A stretch of DNA of 64,000 bases from Nautilus pompilius (lineage: Eukaryota > Mollusca > Cephalopoda > Nautilida > Nautilidae): positions 310,001-374,000 of the forward strand of contig JACATO010000330.1 of NCBI GenBank assembly GCA_018389105.1. The letters are read 5' to 3'. This document shows positions 53,001 through 57,500 of the stretch, one piece after another; position 1 is the first letter of the stretch; every line of letters starts with the position of its first letter. A program made the translations under genes and the position numbers. The notes beneath the pieces are model-generated. The model did no database searches. It was not told the origin of the DNA and saw only the letters and a list, made by a program, of their open reading frames with translations.

Positions 53001-54560
53001 GAGAATATGCTAAATGTTTTATACATTTTGTCATGCAAGTTTTTTTTTTAAAGTCCAAATGATTTCTAATAATGCTACCATTTTATTTACTCCATGTAAA
53101 TTTTAAAATTAATTATATAGCTACTAATTATCAGTTTTTAATTTAAATTAAAATCCTAAAATGTATTTAGTTTTAAATAATCACATCAATTCTTAGCACT
53201 AACTAGTCCTGGTTAAATGTGCGCTATAATAATAGTGTACAGGTATTACTTAAAGGAACAATAACTTTCCTTATCATTAATTTCAAGCAAATTTCACTAA
53301 ATATGAAACTTGCTATTTTTCAGATCAAGATGGCCACAAAAGGGGTGTGTGTGGTGCAACATGACATGCATGCTCTGTAGTGTTTGTCTAGGTTAATTTT
53401 GTCTCTATTCGCACTTCAGAAAAGCTATAAAAAGCACAAAGCAAGCAAGCTAGCTTGTGATCTCTGATGTATCAACAGGAGAATGTATTTTGCAACACCA
53501 AGAAAGTCTAAAGAGCTTAGCATCCTTTAACAAATCTGATATTTCATCTCTCTCCCAATGCATAACCAACCAAAAACAATGCTTGTCTGGCATTGCAATT
53601 GAGAATGAGCATGAGACTTCCCTTAAAGCTAACTGACTTGTCACATATTCTGACCTGTCTGATGGTAACATTCTCAAAAGTGCTCATGCTTTTTCTCCAC
53701 TACAATGCAGTATTAAAAAAAAAGAAAGAAAATAAAATAAAGTTTTAGTCTAAACACACTTACATCAGGGAAATAAAAATTAATATTTTCTTAAGTCAAA
53801 TTTTATGCTTTAGTCGTGAATTATTTACAGCTATAATTTTATGATCTTGCCAGCTGCTCTACATAGCTTCAGACAGGTTTGCCTTCAGAGCATCTTTATT
53901 ACTTTTTCAATTATTTCTAACTTATAAACAGTTTCTCTCTCCCCTTCCCTCCAGAAAACGTGTCCAGATACAAGTAGTGGGATAGACAAAAAAAGACAAC
54001 AAAAAATTAATTTCCTCTGGGCACATTTTGTGTTTCCCTAGTTTAGTAAGGGAAAGCAAGTGATCACAACATAATTATCAGGAAGTCCCAACAAAGGAAT
54101 TATTCACAAAAACATCACTAGTAGACAATTAACAACAACAAATCTTATCTGAATCACCACGAACAAAACAAACAGGCTCTTACCAATTCATGTGTGTATA
54201 ATCACAAATGTCTTGAAAACAATAGAGAGACACTAACAGTTCACCAGTTTTCTTTTGTTTACTACCTTTCAAAATCAGTTTTTTCTTTCTTTCTTTTAAT
54301 GAGAATTCCGAAACAAAATAAGTAAATAGTACATTTACCACAGCACAATTTTAAACTATTTAAAAAACAAGCAAACAAACTTAACTTACTGTGTTTACAG
54401 GCATGGAAACTGGGGGTGAGTTTATGGGCATAGTAGTGTTAATTGAAAGTGAAGTGGAAGTCATTGCATTAGACATTGGCTGAGAAAATGCTGCTGTCGA
54501 TGAAATTCCAGACCCAGGAAAGTTGTATGGTCCACTACCACTCACCAATGGCCCATTTGG
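159..54560 (-). CDS. CREBBP: CBP/p300 histone acetyltransferase, internal part (21 exons plus 1 duplicate)
   Basis: The gene reads right to left as 21 exons with GT-AG borders and matching phases, giving about 1254 residues. Domains in order: TAZ1 (about residues 70-165), KIX (about 280-350), Pro/Gln and Ser/Thr linkers, bromodomain (about 758-860), RING/PHD module (about 860-997) and HAT domain (about 1000-1254, incomplete). CBP/p300 proteins are nuclear coactivators that acetylate histones and transcription factors using acetyl-CoA, and bridge activators such as CREB to the basal machinery. The protein is normally over 2000 residues, so about half is here. N-terminal exons, the end of the HAT, ZZ, TAZ2 and the C-terminus lie outside. 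The symbol follows the vertebrate name; invertebrates usually have one CBP/p300 gene. Family assignment is certain from near-identical TAZ1, KIX, bromodomain and HAT blocks; exon borders are read by eye. Confidence 0.97.
363..1585 (-). other. CBP intron between HAT exons 20 and 21
   Basis: 1223 bases, AT-rich. A less AT-rich stretch at about 890-1160 has no open frame with family likeness and may be an old repeat. No RNA gene or element is recognised. Confidence 0.75.
1586..1865 (-). CDS. CREBBP: CBP exon (window exon 20): HAT catalytic core
   Basis: 280 nt. It encodes [60 protein letters not shown] and [20 protein letters not shown], then [13 protein letters not shown]. The acetyl-CoA and substrate-site residues known for p300 are all here: the Asp-Ser of YLDS, the Trp of HIWACPP and the Trp-Tyr of LQEWYKK (Tyr1467 in p300 is the proposed general acid). 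The enzyme should therefore be active. The acceptor is ttttcag and the donor is TATAAG|gtgggt. Confidence 0.98.
1866..3231 (-). other. CBP introns around HAT exon 19
   Basis: Two introns (1866-2523 and 2662-3231) flank exon 19. Both are AT-rich sequence with short A runs and no recognised element. Confidence 0.75.
2524..2661 (-). CDS. CREBBP: CBP exon (window exon 19): HAT domain
   Basis: 138 nt. It encodes [40 protein letters not shown] and AHPNTR. The [22 protein letters not shown] block is nearly invariant in the family and forms part of the central beta-sheet. The acceptor is atttcag and the donor is ACAAG|gtaaat. Confidence 0.98.
3232..3379 (-). CDS. CREBBP: CBP exon (window exon 18): start of HAT domain
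   Basis: 148 nt. It encodes [40 protein letters not shown] and EVKPGMKQR. This is the N-terminal subdomain of the CBP/p300 acetyltransferase; the GEVT-RV and VEVKPGMK blocks are hallmarks. The acceptor is gttttcag and the donor is CAAAG|gtgagt. Confidence 0.97.
3557..3624 (-). CDS. CREBBP: CBP exon (window exon 17): end of PHD, basic linker into HAT
   Basis: 68 nt. It encodes [20 protein letters not shown] then SK and the first base of Arg. CDNC closes the PHD zinc site, and the Lys-rich run matches the p300 linker (CLKKSARTRKENKFSAKRL). The acceptor is ttttaaag and the donor is CAAAAA|gtaagt. Confidence 0.96.
3660..3745. repeat. A-rich simple repeat
   Basis: Runs of six to eleven A broken by single T, then AAAG units, in the intron between exons 16 and 17. 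On the gene strand this is a T-rich tract about 40 bases downstream of the acceptor side. A replication-slippage repeat. Confidence 0.85.
4290..4480 (+). repeat. Possible decayed tRNA-derived SINE
   Basis: A less AT-rich stretch in the intron between exons 16 and 17. It has a tRNA box B-like segment (gggttagatttctgcc) followed by tttcttcttgaatgtctagcc, gtgtgtgcatgtgag, and a tail tttctgggtactctgatgccc. That wording resembles the body of animal tRNA-SINEs with a conserved central domain. The copy is old; family not assigned. Confidence 0.35.
4693..4770 (-). CDS. CREBBP: CBP exon (window exon 16): PHD zinc segment
   Basis: 78 nt. It encodes [20 protein letters not shown] and PIWTNG. The CLEC pair, HQIC and the following CDNC in the next exon are PHD zinc ligands as in p300. 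The acceptor is ttaaccag and the donor is AATGG|gtaagt. Confidence 0.97.
4771..6536 (-). other. CBP intron between exons 15b and 16
   Basis: 1766 bases. The open frames at about 5650-6030 have no family likeness and I treat them as chance. Otherwise AT-rich sequence without a recognised element. Confidence 0.7.
6537..6593 (-). CDS. CREBBP: CBP exon 15b (canonical copy) between RING and PHD
   Basis: 57 nt. It encodes [19 protein letters not shown], matching p300 INKEQFSKRKNDTLDPE at I, K, Q, F, K, N, D, L, D and E. It lies between the RING insert (CEKC) and the resumed PHD (CLECGRK). The acceptor is catacag and the donor is GAACC|gtaagt. The two last bases, CC, join A of the next exon to make Pro. 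This is the standard copy of a tandemly duplicated exon. Confidence 0.96.
6675..6849. mobile_element. Short TTAA-flanked MITE-like element (piggyBac type)
   Basis: About 175 bases between TTAA at 6671-6674 and TTAA at 6850-6853. The ends are imperfect inverted repeats: left cccttcgaatgccacc, right (reverse complement) ccctttgtcaccaatt. TTAA targets with CCCTT ends are typical of piggyBac-type elements. There is no coding capacity. It lies in the 305-base intron between the two copies of the duplicated 57-nt CBP exon. Confidence 0.5.
6899..6955 (-). CDS. CREBBP: CBP alternative exon 15a (diverged copy)
   Basis: 57 nt, upstream of its sister exon in gene order. It encodes [19 protein letters not shown]. 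The acceptor is ttcatacag and the donor is GAGCC|gtaagt. It shares 44 of 57 bases with the exon at 6537-6593 and the same phase, and the flanking intron ends also match. The sister copy is closer to p300 (INKEQFSKRKNDTLDPE), so this is the diverged copy. It is open, conservatively changed and has clean splice sites, so I infer it is used, as a mutually exclusive or an extra in-frame cassette. Only transcripts can say which. Confidence 0.85.
6956..8628 (-). other. CBP intron between exons 14 and 15a
   Basis: 1673 bases. It has a short CA run near 7191-7210 and several A or T runs. No gene or element is recognised. Confidence 0.75.
8629..8709 (-). CDS. CREBBP: CBP exon (window exon 14): RING part of CH2
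   Basis: 81 nt. It encodes [20 protein letters not shown] then DPSQPVT. The CEKC zinc pair and the DDPSQP turn match p300. The acceptor is ctccgacag and the donor is GTCAC|gtaagt. The last two bases, AC, complete a Thr codon with the first base of either copy of the next, duplicated exon, so both copies are in frame. Confidence 0.97.
9056..9076 (+). other. G-quadruplex-type motif
   Basis: Five G runs of three or more separated by single T bases. By the usual four-run rule this can form a compact three-tetrad quadruplex on the plus strand, which is the template strand of the CBP gene. It stands out in an AT-rich 4.7-kb intron. Function is unknown. Confidence 0.7.
10430..12142 (+). mobile_element. 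Decayed piggyBac-like DNA transposon
   Basis: Scattered frames on the plus strand spell out piggyBac transposase blocks in the right order. They are [13 protein letters not shown] (about 10632), AMIAFK (about 10931), [17 protein letters not shown] (about 10957), [11 protein letters not shown] (about 11118), [17 protein letters not shown] (about 11277), [21 protein letters not shown] (about 11397-11460), [16 protein letters not shown] (about 11480) and a Cys-rich end with CQLCPL (about 11770). The first catalytic Asp block (DExMxxFKG in the family) is altered. Many frameshifts and stops make it dead. A TTAA at 12143 preceded by aaaaggg may mark the right end; the left end is unclear. Confidence 0.8.
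13396..13553 (-). CDS. CREBBP: CBP exon (window exon 13): end of bromodomain and start of RING/PHD module
   Basis: 158 nt. It encodes [20 protein letters not shown] followed by [19 protein letters not shown] and [14 protein letters not shown]. This links the last bromodomain helix to the PHD domain that is interrupted by a RING in CBP/p300. The GYCCGRK and CCYGKQLC zinc-ligand pairs are kept. The acceptor is acttttag and the donor is AATAG|gtaagt. Confidence 0.97.
13554..15381 (-). other. CBP introns around the bromodomain core exon
   Basis: Two introns (13554-14138 and 14310-15381) with A runs, a CT-rich patch near 14380-14410 and a C run near 15175-15184. No gene or element is recognised. 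Confidence 0.75.
14139..14309 (-). CDS. CREBBP: CBP exon (window exon 12): bromodomain core
   Basis: 171 nt, 57 codons, phase 0. It encodes [40 protein letters not shown] and [17 protein letters not shown]. The pocket Asn in [10 protein letters not shown] that anchors acetyl-lysine is present, as is the [10 protein letters not shown] block. The bromodomain tethers the enzyme to acetylated chromatin. The acceptor is tatttcag and the donor is AAAG|gtgagt. Confidence 0.98.
15382..15500 (-). CDS. CREBBP: CBP exon (window exon 11): start of bromodomain
   Basis: 119 nt. It encodes [20 protein letters not shown] then [20 protein letters not shown]. This is helix Z and the start of the ZA loop of the CBP/p300 bromodomain, including the LPFRQPVDP acetyl-lysine pocket segment (the WPF-shelf equivalent). 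The acceptor is gtttcag and the donor is CCA|gtaagt. Nearly identical to vertebrate p300. Confidence 0.98.
15501..15930 (-). other. CBP intron between exons 10 and 11
   Basis: 430 bases, ordinary AT-rich intron, nothing recognised. Confidence 0.75.
15931..16384 (-). CDS. CREBBP: CBP exon (window exon 10): Thr/Ser linker with tandem IKxE SUMO-type motifs
   Basis: 454 nt, the longest exon seen. It starts [20 protein letters not shown], runs through a Thr/Val/Ala-rich segment, then an 18-residue array [18 protein letters not shown] (bases 16160-16207), then VKEEP and a Ser/Pro/Ala tail ending PPKQPRAKK. In p300 the same place, just before the bromodomain, holds the CRD1 repression motif LKTEIKEE, which is SUMO-modified. 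Here six hydrophobic-K-x-E sites are visible in all. The donor is AAAG|gtaagc; the last G completes the Val codon of the next exon. Confidence 0.94.
16385..16765 (-). other. CBP intron between exons 9 and 10
   Basis: 381 bases, AT-rich, nothing recognised beyond short T and A runs. Confidence 0.75.
16766..17092 (-). CDS. CREBBP: CBP exon (window exon 9): Gln/Pro-rich linker
   Basis: 327 nt, 109 codons, phase 0 at both ends. It encodes [20 protein letters not shown], a short mixed stretch, then dense Gln/Pro runs and a tail [13 protein letters not shown]. Gln/Pro-rich disorder here is typical of the KIX-bromodomain linker. CAG and CAA codons alternate in the runs, so they are not pure triplet repeats, although two short CAG runs could slip. 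The acceptor is tttatag and the donor is AAGCAG|gtaggt. Confidence 0.9.
18190..18435 (-). pseudogene. Decayed THAP-domain fragment
   Basis: On the minus strand, two pieces resemble a THAP zinc finger. The first is [11 protein letters not shown] (about 18431-18398), like the C-x-x-x-x-C-x-N-R start. The second is [20 protein letters not shown] then [16 protein letters not shown] (about 18370-18240), like the W...W.P....C.DHF half with its Cys and His ligands. The middle FHxFP part is out of frame or damaged. THAP domains are DNA-binding modules of P-element-like and some other transposases, and of host proteins. I see no transposase body nearby, so the source is open. Confidence 0.65.
18572..18601 (+). 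repeat. Poly-A run of 30
   Basis: Thirty uninterrupted A. No retrocopy body is recognisable next to it on the plus strand. Confidence 0.95.
20112..20440 (-). CDS. CREBBP: CBP exon (window exon 8): Pro/Ser/Thr-rich linker
   Basis: 329 nt. It begins by completing the [10 protein letters not shown] segment (p300 has NGPLPD at the same place), then runs through a disordered Pro/Thr/Ser-rich stretch with [39 protein letters not shown] and a Ser/Pro tail ending SSPSYQ. There is no folded domain. The reading frame is open throughout, and both borders (ttttcag acceptor, CAG|gtaatt donor) keep phase with neighbours. Confidence 0.92.
21153..22912 (+). pseudogene. Tigger/pogo-like transposase pseudogene
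   Basis: The reading order is an HTH start (about 21145-21390), a spacer with [20 protein letters not shown], the first DDE Asp in NADETG (21621), an interruption by a LINE piece at about 21730-22100, then [18 protein letters not shown], the second Asp in VLLLDN (22280) and a C-terminal tail ending LKKR (22912). A gap after IFTIYLPES removes the usual NVTSLIQPMDQG block with the third catalytic Asp. Several stops are also present. It cannot make a working enzyme. Confidence 0.85.
21725..22105 (-). mobile_element. LINE (non-LTR retrotransposon) 3' fragment nested in Tigger
   Basis: On the minus strand an open stretch reads [37 protein letters not shown], then [14 protein letters not shown]. 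This Cys-Cys-His-Cys ending after the RNase H region is typical of the ORF2 C-terminus in several non-LTR clades. It ends in an AAC/AGC triplet-repeat tail at 21730-21760, like the simple-repeat tails of some LINEs. Strongly 5'-truncated. No clear target duplication is visible, and some Tigger sequence seems lost at the junction. Confidence 0.8.
24321..24447 (-). CDS. CREBBP: CBP exon (window exon 7): end of KIX
   Basis: 127 nt, phase 0 start. It encodes [20 protein letters not shown] followed by [15 protein letters not shown] and a Gln-ending tail. This is the third KIX helix, including the [10 protein letters not shown] block that holds the conserved Tyr contacting phosphoserine of CREB. 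The acceptor is tttatag and the donor is CAAA|gtaagt. After the basic end of the helix the sequence becomes linker. Confidence 0.97.
24448..24813 (-). other. CBP intron between KIX exons 6 and 7
   Basis: 366 bases, AT-rich, nothing recognised. Confidence 0.8.
24814..24931 (-). CDS. CREBBP: CBP exon (window exon 6): core of KIX
   Basis: 118 nt. It encodes [18 protein letters not shown], then [21 protein letters not shown], the middle of the KIX three-helix bundle. Vertebrate KIX has Leu where this has Tyr in PAAYKDRR; otherwise the block is almost the same. The acceptor is tttgtag|GG and the donor is AGG|gtacgt. The residues contacting pKID and MLL lie partly here and partly in the next exon. 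Confidence 0.97.
29928..29967. repeat. AT dinucleotide repeat
   Basis: About 40 bases of alternating A and T with two phase slips. It is self-complementary and can form a hairpin. Confidence 0.9.
31555..31665 (+). pseudogene. Possible hAT-like transposase fragment
   Basis: A short plus-strand frame reads [20 protein letters not shown] then [14 protein letters not shown]. This resembles the segment in hAT-type domesticated or mobile transposases where a helix (I-x-x-A-I-x-x-x-I-x-x-D) precedes K-Y-V-S-V-x-x-D-E-S. It is followed by a stop and no further match. The flank is less AT-rich than the intron around it. Family assignment is tentative. Confidence 0.4.
34190..34460 (+). mobile_element. 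Decayed Tc1-like transposase fragment
   Basis: Plus-strand frames give [16 protein letters not shown] (34190-34237), like the GGSIMVWG block of Tc1 transposases. Later comes [20 protein letters not shown] (about 34375-34432) in another frame, like WPxQSPDLNPIExLW, with the third acidic site. The spacing fits a Tc1 DDE C-terminal half. Frameshifts are present and no inverted ends were found. Confidence 0.7.
35175..35190 (+). repeat. CA dinucleotide repeat
   Basis: Eight CA/AC units followed by interrupted copies to about 35205. Confidence 0.9.
35283..35316 (+). repeat. AAGCT and CT tandem repeats
   Basis: Four AAGCT units run directly into about eight TC units. Simple slippage repeat near the 3' end (in gene order, 5') of the 10.8-kb intron. 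Confidence 0.9.
35778..36015 (-). CDS. CREBBP: CBP exon (window exon 5): linker and start of KIX
   Basis: 238 nt. It opens with a Met/Gln/Ser/Pro linker, then [20 protein letters not shown], the first helix of the KIX domain. KIX binds phosphorylated CREB and the MLL and c-Myb activation domains. The exon stops inside the Leu codon of HKL at donor CT|gtaagt, and KIX resumes after a 10,846-base intron. The acceptor is ctttgtag. Identity to vertebrate KIX over this helix is very high, so assignment is secure. Confidence 0.97.
36016..36771 (-). other. CBP intron between exons 4 and 5
   Basis: 756 bases. An ordinary AT-rich intron with a short GC island (gtgcgcgcgcac, about 36326). Nothing else recognised. 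Confidence 0.75.
36772..36924 (-). CDS. CREBBP: CBP exon (window exon 4): linker with [10 protein letters not shown] motif
   Basis: 153 nt. It encodes a linker with [16 protein letters not shown] followed by Ser/Pro/Thr-rich sequence ending SISSTQG. The [10 protein letters not shown] block is a conserved short motif between TAZ1 and KIX in CBP/p300, and supports the exon although the flanks are low complexity. The acceptor is unusual: 24 uninterrupted T residues on the coding strand lead directly into AG. The donor is CAGG|gtacgg. Phases join the TAZ1 exon (1) and the next exon (1). Confidence 0.93.
36927..36950 (+). repeat. A24 run forming an uninterrupted polypyrimidine tract
   Basis: Twenty-four A on the plus strand equal twenty-four T on the coding strand, ending directly in AG at the acceptor of exon 4. 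It is both a mononucleotide repeat and the splice-site polypyrimidine tract. Confidence 0.9.
43983..44019 (+). repeat. GT dinucleotide repeat
   Basis: About 18 GT units, followed by mixed GT/GC and a short palindrome tgtgcgcaca. Alternating purine-pyrimidine sequence that can adopt Z-DNA. Open frames across it are artefacts of the repeat. Confidence 0.95.
45266..46592 (-). mobile_element. Mariner DNA transposon, complete ends, dead transposase
   Basis: 1327 bases flanked by TA on both sides. The ends are inverted repeats: cgaggtctgtcgaaagagta on the left, and the same with one change on the complement of the right end. Length and ends are typical of mariner. The single gene runs on the minus strand (46386-45337). 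Near-complete ends with few changes suggest a fairly recent insertion compared with the piggyBac- and Tc1-like relics. It lies in a CBP intron, in the same orientation as the gene. Confidence 0.95.
45337..46386 (-). pseudogene. Mariner transposase pseudogene (D,D34D)
   Basis: 350 codons in one frame with no frameshift, close to the usual 345 residues. The start is [19 protein letters not shown]; then come the helix-turn-helix region with [34 protein letters not shown], the first catalytic Asp in [11 protein letters not shown], the second in [10 protein letters not shown] and the third in [11 protein letters not shown]. The D-D spacing is 34, as in classic mariners. Three internal stops (after GVT at about 46267, after EVL at 45706, and after SSDF at 45525) fit C-to-T or G-to-A changes of sense codons, so it is inactive. 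Confidence 0.92.
47756..47869 (-). CDS. CREBBP: CBP exon (window exon 3): second part of TAZ1
   Basis: 114 nt between acceptor ttttcag and donor GCAG|gtaatt. It encodes [17 protein letters not shown], then [19 protein letters not shown]. This completes TAZ1, with the remaining Cys and His ligands and the CPVC zinc pair intact. The SDKRN tail matches the residues just after TAZ1 in p300. The exon joins the previous one through a split GTT Val codon and the next through a split GTG Val codon. A further small exon of the same phase could exist in the 10.8-kb intron that follows, but I see none. Confidence 0.97.
47870..49262 (-). other. CBP intron inside TAZ1
   Basis: 1393 bases. It holds a possible SINE remnant at about 48805-48945 and a short G run at 48272. 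The rest is AT-rich. Confidence 0.75.
48805..48945 (+). repeat. Possible tRNA-derived SINE remnant
   Basis: The stretch has a tRNA-like head: agtggtcagatgttaaag resembles a tRNA box A and D-arm, and gggcccagagttcaattcc resembles box B. A body follows with ttctcctcctcttcaaagca, then ttccagtttcttcccacatc. That body resembles a widespread SINE central domain. It is similar in plan to the stretch at 4290-4480. Old copy; family not assigned. Confidence 0.45.
49263..49491 (-). CDS. CREBBP: CBP exon (window exon 2): first part of TAZ1
   Basis: 229 nt, entering in phase 0 and leaving one base of a split Val codon. It encodes a short Gly/Gln-rich lead, then [20 protein letters not shown] and on to the [10 protein letters not shown] zinc-binding start, CSLPHC and [13 protein letters not shown]. 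This is nearly identical to vertebrate TAZ1, a three-zinc helical domain that binds activators such as HIF-1alpha and CITED2. The His and Cys ligands visible in this half are kept. The donor is CAAG|gttggt, weaker than most others in the gene but with the invariant GT. Confidence 0.97.
49754..49774 (+). repeat. Poly-A run of 21
   Basis: Twenty-one uninterrupted A; no retrocopy body recognised on its left. Confidence 0.9.
52836..52868 (+). repeat. TG repeat joined to G13 run
   Basis: About ten TG units lead directly into thirteen G. Both parts slip easily and the junction is prone to sequencing or assembly error. Confidence 0.9.
54390..54560 (-). CDS. CREBBP: CBP exon (window exon 1): linker before TAZ1
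   Basis: 171 nt, 57 codons, phase 0 at both ends. The acceptor is ttaaatag and the donor is ACA|gtaagt. It encodes a Ser/Thr/Pro/Asn-rich linker starting [18 protein letters not shown] and ending [10 protein letters not shown]. This fits the low-complexity Met/Asn/Pro/Gly stretch before TAZ1 in the family. It has no domain of its own, so the call rests on phase, splice sites, and reading straight into the TAZ1 exon. It is the most upstream exon I can find; nothing recognisable as the nuclear-receptor interaction region appears between here and base 64000. Confidence 0.82.
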
Positions 54561-57500
54561 CTATTTAAATAAAACAAACAAACAAATAAGAACATAAATA
54601 TCTAACTGAATTGGCAGACAAAAAAGAAGGGAAACAGGAATAAATCATAAAGTGCAACTTCTGTAAAAAAAAAAAATTTTTTTAAAACTCAAACAGAAAA
54701 AAAGAAAGAAGAAGACTAGTCAAGAATAATGGTATGGCTCATGGACAAAAATGCTACAAAACATTCTGAACTATACACAGATAAGCAACTTATCTAAAAG
54801 TTCTCTTTATACATGTTAGAAAGTTACTGTGTATTAAAAAGACATTTCAATAATTTAATCCATTTTGATATTTTAATATGTAGAATCAGTTAAATGTCTT
54901 TATCTGCTACTCGTACATACTTTAATATCTGCTGGTGGCACTAAGAGATGTTGTTTTCAAACTTCTAATTAATTTTTTTAAAAGATTCAGAGTAAATTAT
55001 ATAACTTGTAATTACAATGGCAGATTGGAATATTTTATTTTTCTACATCAGATCTAAAGGAAAAGAAATTTTAATACTGTTGTTATTAACTTTTTCTAAT
55101 ACCATCACTAAGCTACAAACACAGGGCCAGCCAACTGTTTACCTGAATATTTAATGTACAAAAATAAAAAGATGCACTTAATTCTTCTACTTACATTAAG
55201 TTGACAACTATTTACATTTTCTTAGTTTTAAGCATATCCCTCCTCCCATCTTTTTTCTCTCCATATTTCTTTTTAAGTTCTTTTGGTTAGATTGACAGCT
55301 AGGGTCATTGAATACTGCCACATCATGCACTGTAGTAATTTTAATTTTAGGGTAATATTTTATTTGTTCCTCTTACAACTAATCTAATCTACTTATATAA
55401 AATGCTCAGAAGATATGCATGAAAGCAACAATTTTACTATCATTAGCTACATTAAGTGATAGAAGATCATTATGCTACAACTTTTTAATACCAATATAAA
55501 TATAGTGGTTCTCTTTACATCATTTAATTGTCCCTTTACTTTTGCTCAAATCTGCTCTCCACAAAAATATATCAGTTTTTCTCTATTTTTAAATTTTCTA
55601 ATTTTCGAATATATAAATAATATACACAGAACATGAAAAGAAACAGGGTTTATTGTCATAATAAATTTTTAGTAGTTTTGTAGTGTATAGCATACAAAAC
55701 TGTTGGTGTACGTTCCATCATAAAGCAAAACTAAACTATTCATTTTACACAATATCAGACAATGAATAGGCCAAATTAAGGCTCAATCAAAATTAGTAAC
55801 AACAACAATGTAAAACAATAATAGCATTGGCTACCAAATGAATAACAAACTATCTAACATGTAAGAAATTTTATTACTTAGTAATTGAAGGCCTGATAAT
55901 TCCATTTGTGGTAAAAGAAATCTGTAAGCTTATTGGAACTAAAGGCTAAAGTAATAAAAAAAACTTTTTTTAATTGCAAAATCAATTCAAAATTAAACTC
56001 TTAATGACAAATATTTGCAACCTTTCTGAATTAAATAATCCTTAATCCAATATGTAAGAATACCATCCAATTCTTTGTTTATTTGGACTTTAGTACCTAG
56101 ATACACAAACTCAGCACTTGCAAAATAAAGTGATACATTCTGAATACTACTGCTGATAGTTAATTCCCTATCTTCATTTAAATTGGAACTACTACACTCA
56201 CAACCAATAGAAGTATCTCAATATAACTGGTCAATGATTGTACCATGTCAGGTTAATAAAATTTAATTTGTTACTTGGTTTATGCTCATTTTATACTATG
56301 GTCTTATTGCTAAGAAAACTAAAAACAGCAACATTATAACTTAAATAATGAACAGCAAACACATAGCAGTGTTGGAGTTACTGAAAAGAACAAACAGCTA
56401 ATGAAGCAAATTTTTTTTTTTTGAAGAACTAGCATTTTATCTTGTACTACTGAAAAAAAAAAGTACCATATTATATATATATATAATATGTAGGTATTAA
56501 GTGGGGTTCAAAATTAGCAAGCCCCCTGAAACTTCAATCTGGTCTATGAATTTCAAATTTAAGGGCCCAAGCAGCTCTCTAAATTATTATGACAACAAAC
56601 AATTAAGTAATTTTGTCCTTACATAATTTGAAATGATGCTGTGGTCTGCTAACAGAAAATTTGGACAGGCTACATTTTTATATCAGAAGAAAAGGAATCT
56701 AAAATTAGTCTGTTCCTCAAGCATGTATTCTTTCACATGGTTTATTTTGTACACAAGAACAAAAAACGAAACAGAATATTTACTGGGTGCTGAACAACCC
56801 TAAAAAAATAAAATAAATGGCAAAGCAAGAAGAGAAACAATGATCCTTTTTAACACTAATGGTCAGAGTACAAAGATAGAAAGATGTTTTTGACCATGAC
56901 AAATACACTATTAAAAAATCAGGAAAGGAATGATTAGTCAAAGGAACAAATAATTATGCACATTTTAGGCTAAAAAGCAGAATTCAGATGCTAAGTGTCA
57001 GTATGAAAAAAAACAACTCAAAATGTACCAAAATTAAAGGCTTCTTCTTCACTGATGTAACCAGAAAACCAAACTATAAAAAATATTGCCATCTTTTTTA
57101 TACTACATATACTTTGGTAGTCAATGGCAGAGTATTCACAAAGTTTTCATGTCGGCACTGACTTCAGAAGCAAGTGTGCAGTTGTTTCTCTGACAGTATT
57201 AAACATTTATATTTATGCATGCTCTTGGTTCCCTGATTTCACCTCCAGCATTGAAACCAAGTAGCTCCTTCATGTTTAAAGATTTATTTATATCCCTGCA
57301 AAATGAAGTTATTAATAAATGACTACTTTACTGGACAAATTGAAAATATTACTGATATTACTGGAATATTTTTAAAAACTATTTTTAAGGTATGAAGTCA
57401 GTTTAACTAATTCAAAAGATTAAAAGCTAAATAATACACTGATCGTTGAGCCTAGCCAGAAGTTTAAACACAAACAGCTGTTTTAGACGGATTCTCATTC

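Larger units (their letters stand above)
49492..54389 (-). other. CBP intron between exons 1 and 2
   Basis: 4898 bases. It holds an A21 run (49754-49774) and a TG repeat joined to a 13-base G run (52836-52868). The open frame at 53450-53677 has no family likeness. Nothing else recognised. Confidence 0.75.

Noticed and set aside
53450-53677. 75-codon minus-strand open frame with ordinary amino-acid mix
   Set aside because: It is not low complexity, but no motif is recognised and it has no CBP likeness or clear splice borders in phase with the neighbouring exons.
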